A program made the position numbers and the translations under genes. Under the pieces are notes generated by a model. It saw only the letters and a program-made list of their open reading frames with translations. It did not search any database and was not told where the DNA came from. From Candidatus Aminicenantota bacterium (GTDB lineage Bacteria > Acidobacteriota > Aminicenantia > Aminicenantales > JAFGAV01), in NCBI GenBank assembly GCA_016867615.1, contig VGJG01000029.1, positions 1 through 10,495 on the forward strand: a stretch of 10,495 bases of DNA. Direction: 5' to 3'. Shown here piece after piece: positions 6,352 to 10,495 of this stretch (position 1 is its first letter; every line of letters starts with the position of its first letter).

Positions 6352-6570
6352 ATGACGGACCGGCGGGCGATCCGCGACGGCTTTCCCGTGACGCGGGAGC
6401 GCGTCTGTCTCATGAGCGCCGCCATGTCGCCCCTGCCGCGGCCGGTGTTCGACCGGATCACGGCGGAGTACCGGAAGCTCCTCGAGGAGGGCGACATCCA
6501 TTGGACGGAGGACAGGGGCGCTTACCGGGCTTTGAGCGGGGAGCGGGCCATACTCGAAGAATGCGTCTGA
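6352..6570 (+). pseudogene. Truncated class V aminotransferase (N-terminal remnant)
   Basis: The 72 predicted residues resemble the extreme N-terminus of class V PLP aminotransferases (cysteine desulfurase-like): a short helix IRDGFPVT, then VCLMSAAMSPLPRPVFD (family pattern VYLNxAAxSPLPxxV), then the long helix leading to the small-domain/PLP-domain junction. Full family members run to about 370-400 residues and carry the PLP lysine much later. Here a TGA stops the frame at 6568-6570, and only 64 nt remain before the next gene, so the PLP-binding domain is absent rather than shifted out of frame. The start, ribosome-binding site and codon choice still look gene-like, which suggests a recent deletion. 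It sits 23 nt after the encoded CCA of tRNA-Arg. A short functional protein is an alternative I consider unlikely. Confidence 0.6.
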
Positions 6571-6574
6571 TCCC

Positions 6575-6592
6575 CCGCCGTTTGCCCGGCGG
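6575..6592. repeat. Inverted repeat overlapping the downstream promoter
   Basis: CCGCCG (6575-6580) and CGGCGG (6587-6592) form a perfect 6-bp stem with loop TTTGCC. The -35 element TTGCCC lies in the loop and start of the right arm. It lacks a T-tract on the + strand, so it is not a convincing intrinsic terminator. It could be an operator or the decayed end of the aminotransferase transcript. Confidence 0.35.
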
Positions 6593-6610
6593 CGGAGAGT
6601 GTGCTATAAA
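6582..6610 (+). promoter_or_regulatory. Sigma-70-type promoter for the TPR-AMIN gene
   Basis: TTGCCC (6582-6587, four of six consensus), a 17-nt spacer, then TATAAA (6605-6610) preceded by TGC, giving an extended -10. The predicted transcription start near 6617 leaves a short leader before the ATG at 6635. This placement also argues against translation starting at the GTG at 6599, which would lie upstream of the transcript start. Confidence 0.6.
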
Positions 6611-6624
6611 AAAGACGAAGCTGC

Positions 6625-6631
6625 AGGGGAG
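6625..6631 (+). promoter_or_regulatory. Ribosome-binding site of the TPR-AMIN gene
   Basis: AGGGGAG lies 3 nt before the ATG at 6635 (12 nt before the in-frame ATG at 6644). It supports the ATG at 6635, which also gives a clean signal peptide. Confidence 0.6.
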
Positions 6632-6634
6632 AAA

Positions 6635-8410
6635 ATGAAAATCATGTCGCGGCGGCGGGTCGGGGGAAGCGTTTTCCTGGCCCTGTGGCTCGCCTCTGCC
6701 GTTCCCTGTTTCCCGTCTTCTCCGGCCCAGGTCGATCCGTTCTACCTCAAAGCCCTGTCCGAGGGGGAGAGACTGTACGCCGCTGAGGATTACGCCAACG
6801 CCGTCCTCAGCCTGGAGATCGCCGTCTTCGGCCTTCAGGGAGACCGCCCGAACATGATGAAGGCGCTGGGGTATTTCGCCCTGGCCGCCTACCGGTCCGG
6901 TCAGGCCGACAAATCGCGCGAAGCCCTGAATCGTCTGACCGGTCTGACGGGCGGGGAGGGCTTGTCCGCGGCCCCCCTGGACGCGAAATCGAGCGAAGAG
7001 CTGGTTCGTCTCGCCGCTTTTTTCAGGCAGGAGCCCTCGGCGGCCGAACGGCCTCCGGGAGGGCCGTCCCGCGTCCTCGAGCCGGTCCGGCCCGAGAAGA
7101 AAAAGACAAAAGAGGAAGAGGGCGGCCTGGACAGGATGCGCCTGTCCGAGGCGGAGAAGAGGGTCAAGGACGAGCCCGGCGACGCGGAACTCTGGATCGA
7201 GCTTTACGAAGCCCATCGCCGTCTGCAGGATCCCCGCGCGGCGAAAAGGACGCTCCAGAGGCTGACGGCCGCGGTTCCCGAGGATCCCCGGGGCCCCTAC
7301 CTTCTGGGCAGGATCCTTTACAGCGAGAGAAAATACAGGGATGCCGCCGGGCGGTTTGAAGAGGCGCTTTCCCTGTCCGGCGAAAGCGTGGCCGCAAGCC
7401 CCGCGGCCCTCAACAGCCTGGGCTATCTGATCCTGGCCCTGAACGCGCTGGGTAGGAAAAAGGAGGTCGGGGAAAGAGCTCTCCAATTCGTCGCCGCCGG
7501 GGACGAGGGAGCGATCGCCGGCCTGGACATGGAGAGCAGGGACATGGCCATCCTGGGAGGGATCCTGAAGCCCCTGTTTTCGGGGACGAAGGACGAGGCG
7601 CCGGCCGCAGCCGGCGAGGCGCCCGCGGCTTCTCCCCCTCCTCCCGCGAAGAAAAAGGCCGAAGCCGGAAGCCCGGCCCAGACCGAGGCGGCCGCCCTGG
7701 CCTATGGGGTCTTCGACCAGTTCCTCCAGGAAAACAACGCCTCCGCGGCGCGACGGACGCTGGACAGGCTCCTCGTTCAATATCCCTCGGAGACGAGAGC
7801 CGTGTTTCTCCTGGCGAAACTGGATTTCAGGGAGAGGAAATTCGAGGACGCGCGGAAGCGTTTCGAGGCCGTGATCGCGGAAGCGAGGCGGACCGGCGAC
7901 CGGGAGCGGCTCCTGGCCGAAGCCGCGGCCCATCTCGTCCTCTGCGCCAGGGGGCTTCAGGGACATGACGCCGGGCGGGCCGCGGCCGGGGAATACCGCC
8001 GCGAACTCGAGGGGAAGGCGTTGGACGGACTCGGCCTGGAGGGCGCGGACAAGCAGCTCATCCGGGATTATCTGACCCAGGGAGCGGAGACCGGCGCGCC
8101 GGTGCGCGTCGTCACCCGCATCGGCTTTCAGGAGACCGCGGAGGAGCTGAGGATCGAAGTCATCTACGCTCCCCGGACCGGCTTCCGGACCTTCGTCCTG
8201 GAACGGGACAAGAAGATCATCGTCGACCTGTTCAACGTGTCCGGCATCACCTCCGAGCGCGTCGTCCCGGTGATGAGGCGGGGGGTTCAGACCATCCGGA
8301 CCGGAATGTTCCAGGAAAGCACGGCCCGCGTCGTTCTGGACATCCAGGGAGAGGTCCCGGCTTACAGCCTCCGGGAGACGGAAGCGGGTCTCCTCATCCT
8401 CGTCCGCTGA
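6635..8410 (+). CDS. Exported TPR protein with C-terminal AMIN domain
   Basis: The 591-residue product begins with a signal peptide: basic MKIMSRRRVGG, hydrophobic SVFLALWLASAV, then a Ser/Pro-rich cleavage region near SSPAQ at 28-32. Cys25 lacks a good lipobox, so signal peptidase I processing is likelier. TPR-like helical repeats are seen around 42-66 (AEDYANAVLSLEIAV), 185-212, 221-248 (GRILYSERKYRDAAGRFEEA) and 386-416. Two charged or Ala/Pro/Lys-rich linkers (about 135-165 and 318-350) separate them. Residues 488-591 resemble an AMIN domain: the TFVLERDKKIIVDLFNVSG strand segment, then IRTGMFQESTARVVLDI and a terminal YSLRETEAGLLILV. AMIN domains in AmiC amidases and PilQ secretins act in periplasmic localisation or peptidoglycan binding. 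No catalytic or secretin domain is present, so an envelope adaptor or scaffold role is inferred. It has its own promoter and appears monocistronic. Confidence 0.8.
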   Translation: MKIMSRRRVGGSVFLALWLASAVPCFPSSPAQVDPFYLKALSEGERLYAAEDYANAVLSLEIAVFGLQGDRPNMMKALGYFALAAYRSGQADKSREALNRLTGLTGGEGLSAAPLDAKSSEELVRLAAFFRQEPSAAERPPGGPSRVLEPVRPEKKKTKEEEGGLDRMRLSEAEKRVKDEPGDAELWIELYEAHRRLQDPRAAKRTLQRLTAAVPEDPRGPYLLGRILYSERKYRDAAGRFEEALSLSGESVAASPAALNSLGYLILALNALGRKKEVGERALQFVAAGDEGAIAGLDMESRDMAILGGILKPLFSGTKDEAPAAAGEAPAASPPPPAKKKAEAGSPAQTEAAALAYGVFDQFLQENNASAARRTLDRLLVQYPSETRAVFLLAKLDFRERKFEDARKRFEAVIAEARRTGDRERLLAEAAAHLVLCARGLQGHDAGRAAAGEYRRELEGKALDGLGLEGADKQLIRDYLTQGAETGAPVRVVTRIGFQETAEELRIEVIYAPRTGFRTFVLERDKKIIVDLFNVSGITSERVVPVMRRGVQTIRTGMFQESTARVVLDIQGEVPAYSLRETEAGLLILVR

Positions 8411-8426
8411 CCGGAGCGCCCGCGGC

Positions 8427-10495
8427 TCACTTCGTCTCGGCCAGCTTCTTGTAGATCTCGAACCGGTTCTTGGCCTCCAGCGCGGCCTGTTCGAAGAGCA
8501 TCGCCGCGTTCTCCGGGAATTGCTGTTTGAGCGTCCGGTAGCGGATCTCGTTGTCGAGAAAAACTTGGTAGTCCGCCTTGGGCTCCTTGGAATCGAGGAG
8601 GAGGGGGTTCCGGCCCTGGCGGGCCAGCAGCGGGTTGTAGCGGTAGAGGAGCCAGTACCCGGTATCGACGGCCAGCTTCATCTCGGCCATGGGGCGGCTC
8701 ATGTCGATGCCGTGGTTGATGCAGGGCGAGTAAGCGATGATCAAAGACGGCCCCTCGTAGGTTTCGGCCTCCAGGAAGGCGTTCAGGCAGTGCTGGTAAT
8801 TGGCGCCCATGGCCACCGAGGCGACGTAGACGTTGCCGTAGCTCATGATCATCCGGCCCAGGTCCTTCTTGACCGTCTTCTTGCCCGAGGCGGCGAACTT
8901 GGCCACGGCGCCCGTGGGCGTGGCCTTGGAGGCCTGGCCGCCGGTGTTGGAATAGACTTCCGTGTCCAGGACCAGGAGGTTCACGTTGCGGTTCATGGCC
9001 AGGACGTGGTCCAGTCCGCCGTAGCCGATGTCGTAGGCCCAGCCGTCGCCGCCGATGCCCCAGACGCTCTTGTCGACGAAGAAATCCTTGAGGGACAGGA
9101 TCTGCTCCAGCAGGGCCCGGTTCGCGCCGCCGGCCTTGGCCAGGGCTTCGGTCAGGGCCCGGACGGCGGCCCCGGCCGCCGCCTTGGCCTGGGCGTCGGT
9201 CTGCGACCAGAGGCGGAGGCATGTCTCCAGCGCCGCCTTCAGGGCGGGGGGCGCTCCCGCGGCCAGGAGCCTGGTGACCGACTCGTGGAGCAGGCCCCGG
9301 TTGGCGTCCACGGCCAGGCGCATCCCGAACCCGTACTCGGCGTTGTCCTCGAACAGGGAATTGGCCCACACCGGCCCCCGGCCCTCTTTGTCTTTGCAGA
9401 AGGGGATCGTGGGGAACGTGCCGCCGTAGATCGATGAGCAGCCCGTGGCGTTGGCGATGATCATCCGGTCGCCGAAGAGCTGGGAGGCCAGCTTGACATA
9501 GGGCGTCTCGCCGCATCCGGCGCAGGCGCCGCTGAATTCGAAGTAGGGCATGAGGAATTGGCTGCCCTTGACCGTCTCCCGCTTCGCGCCGTCCAGGACG
9601 TTGTCGGGCAGGCCGTCGAAGAAAGCGACCCGGTCCGATTCGCCCGCGGCGCGGGCGTCCTCGATGGGCGTGAGGTCGAGGGCCTTGACCTTGGCCGGAC
9701 AGACGTGGACGCAACTCTCGCAGCCGTTGCAGTCCTCGACGTAGACCTGCAGCCTGTACTCCAGGTTCTTGTCGTTCCGGGTCTTGGACTTGACGGTGGT
9801 GAAGCCCGCCGGGGCGCCCTTCAGGTCGCGGGGGTCGATCTGCTTGGGACGGATGGCGGCATGGGGGCAGACGAGGGAGCATTGGTTGCACTGGGTGCAG
9901 TTCTCCGGGATCCAGCGCGGGACGACGACGGCGATGCCGCGCTTCTCCAGACGGGCCGTTCCCGTGGGCACGCGGCCGTCGATGGGCATCTTGGAGACGG
10001 GTATGGAATCGCCCTTGAAATGCATGACCGGCCCGATGACCGATTTGACGAAGTCGTCGGCGTCCTCGGGAACGAGCCGCGGCGCCGCGGCCGAGCGGGT
10101 GATCCGGTCGGGAACGGGAACGCGCTCCAGGGCCTCCGACGTCCGGTCCGCGGACTTCCAGTTCATCTCCACGACGTCCATGCCCTTGCGGATGAAGGTT
10201 TTCTTGATGGCCTCCTTGATCAGGCTCAGGGCCTCGGCCTCGGGCAGGACGCCCGAGACCTTGAAGAAGGCGGCCTGCATGATGGAATTGATCCTTACGC
10301 CCAGGCCGAGCTCCCGGGCGATCGTCAGGGCGTCGATGGTGTAGACCTTGATCTTCTTGTCGATGATCGTCCGCTGCATGTCCGCGGTCAGGTTGTCGAA
10401 GACCTCGTCGGCCTTCCAGTGGGAGTTCAGGAGGAACGTCCCGCCCTCGACGATGCCCTCCAGGATGTCGTAGCGCCCGATGTAGGAAGACTTGT
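8427..10495 (-). CDS. nifJ: Pyruvate:ferredoxin (flavodoxin) oxidoreductase, C-terminal part
   Basis: NifJ oxidatively decarboxylates pyruvate with CoA to acetyl-CoA and CO2, passing electrons to ferredoxin or flavodoxin. The frame stays open past the ATG at 10379 to the right edge with clear homology (KSSYIGRYD and GGTFLLNSHW), so the gene is 5'-partial. About 688 of a usual 1170-1200 residues are visible. In order from the edge: the end of the EKR/gamma-like domain; two ferredoxin clusters, CTQCNQCSLVCP (about 9867-9899) and CNGCESCVHVCP (about 9699-9731); and the TPP domain with CAGCGETPY, ATGCSSIYGGTFP, GGDGWAYDIGYGG, DTEVYSNTGGQASKATP and YSPCINHG. The four cysteines expected for the TPP-proximal cluster (CxxC, GC, PC) are all present, so the electron chain looks intact. 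The single-chain fused form is typical of bacterial anaerobes. Its stop converges on the TPR-AMIN gene 16 nt away. The promoter is outside the window. Confidence 0.97.
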   Translation of the reverse strand, partial: KSSYIGRYDILEGIVEGGTFLLNSHWKADEVFDNLTADMQRTIIDKKIKVYTIDALTIARELGLGVRINSIMQAAFFKVSGVLPEAEALSLIKEAIKKTFIRKGMDVVEMNWKSADRTSEALERVPVPDRITRSAAAPRLVPEDADDFVKSVIGPVMHFKGDSIPVSKMPIDGRVPTGTARLEKRGIAVVVPRWIPENCTQCNQCSLVCPHAAIRPKQIDPRDLKGAPAGFTTVKSKTRNDKNLEYRLQVYVEDCNGCESCVHVCPAKVKALDLTPIEDARAAGESDRVAFFDGLPDNVLDGAKRETVKGSQFLMPYFEFSGACAGCGETPYVKLASQLFGDRMIIANATGCSSIYGGTFPTIPFCKDKEGRGPVWANSLFEDNAEYGFGMRLAVDANRGLLHESVTRLLAAGAPPALKAALETCLRLWSQTDAQAKAAAGAAVRALTEALAKAGGANRALLEQILSLKDFFVDKSVWGIGGDGWAYDIGYGGLDHVLAMNRNVNLLVLDTEVYSNTGGQASKATPTGAVAKFAASGKKTVKKDLGRMIMSYGNVYVASVAMGANYQHCLNAFLEAETYEGPSLIIAYSPCINHGIDMSRPMAEMKLAVDTGYWLLYRYNPLLARQGRNPLLLDSKEPKADYQVFLDNEIRYRTLKQQFPENAAMLFEQAALEAKNRFEIYKKLAETK

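Noticed and set aside
6599..6634. GTG at 6599 as the start of the TPR-AMIN gene
   Set aside because: It lies upstream of the predicted -10 box and would add charged residues ahead of the signal peptide. The ATG at 6635 has its own Shine-Dalgarno.
8414..8428. Possible bidirectional terminator between the TPR-AMIN gene and nifJ
   Set aside because: Only four base pairs (GAGC/GCTC) form and there is no T-tract on either strand.
8520..9437. A 305-codon + strand frame inside nifJ
   Set aside because: It lies opposite the conserved TPP domain of NifJ. The composition (runs of GVG, AVA, DV) mirrors antisense codons and no family is recognisable.

Overview
The window is GC-rich, densely coded bacterial chromosome. 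It has two converging gene blocks and a small tRNA cluster between them. The pyruvate:ferredoxin oxidoreductase with built-in ferredoxin domains points to an anaerobic or facultatively anaerobic lifestyle. The TPR-AMIN exported protein suggests a cell envelope with peptidoglycan or secretin-type machinery. The overall look would suit an Acidobacteriota/Aminicenantes-like or deltaproteobacterial-grade organism, but nothing here fixes the phylum, so this is a weak guess.

Positions 2-6030 (+) look like one operon: the 3' part of a divergent SHMT-family PLP enzyme, then purD, purE, mtaB and mutL. The genes are separated by 10, -4, -4 and 3 nt, so translational coupling is likely. Biochemically, SHMT-type chemistry yields glycine and one-carbon units, PurD consumes glycine to make GAR, and PurE acts later in the same pathway at the AIR/CAIR step. 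MtaB (tRNA methylthiolation) and MutL (mismatch repair) are housekeeping passengers. The operon's own promoter lies left of the window.

Positions 6027-6345 hold a strong-looking promoter whose -35 box overlaps the mutL stop codon. A short leader follows, then tRNA-Pro(UGG) and tRNA-Arg(UCU). Immediately after tRNA-Arg is a 72-codon remnant of a class V aminotransferase (6352-6570), cut off after its N-terminal segment. A second promoter (6582-6610) then drives a secreted TPR protein with a C-terminal AMIN domain (6635-8410).

Positions 8427-10495 (-) carry the C-terminal 688 residues of a NifJ-type pyruvate:ferredoxin oxidoreductase. It converges on the TPR-AMIN gene with only 16 nt between the two stop codons. 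The gene continues off the right edge.

I see no CRISPR array, insertion sequence, phage gene or obviously novel multi-gene system. The observations most worth checking are the in-frame A_AAA_AAG heptamer at the purE/mtaB overlap, the truncated aminotransferase beside tRNA-Arg, the divergent SHMT-like enzyme, and the TPR-AMIN protein.
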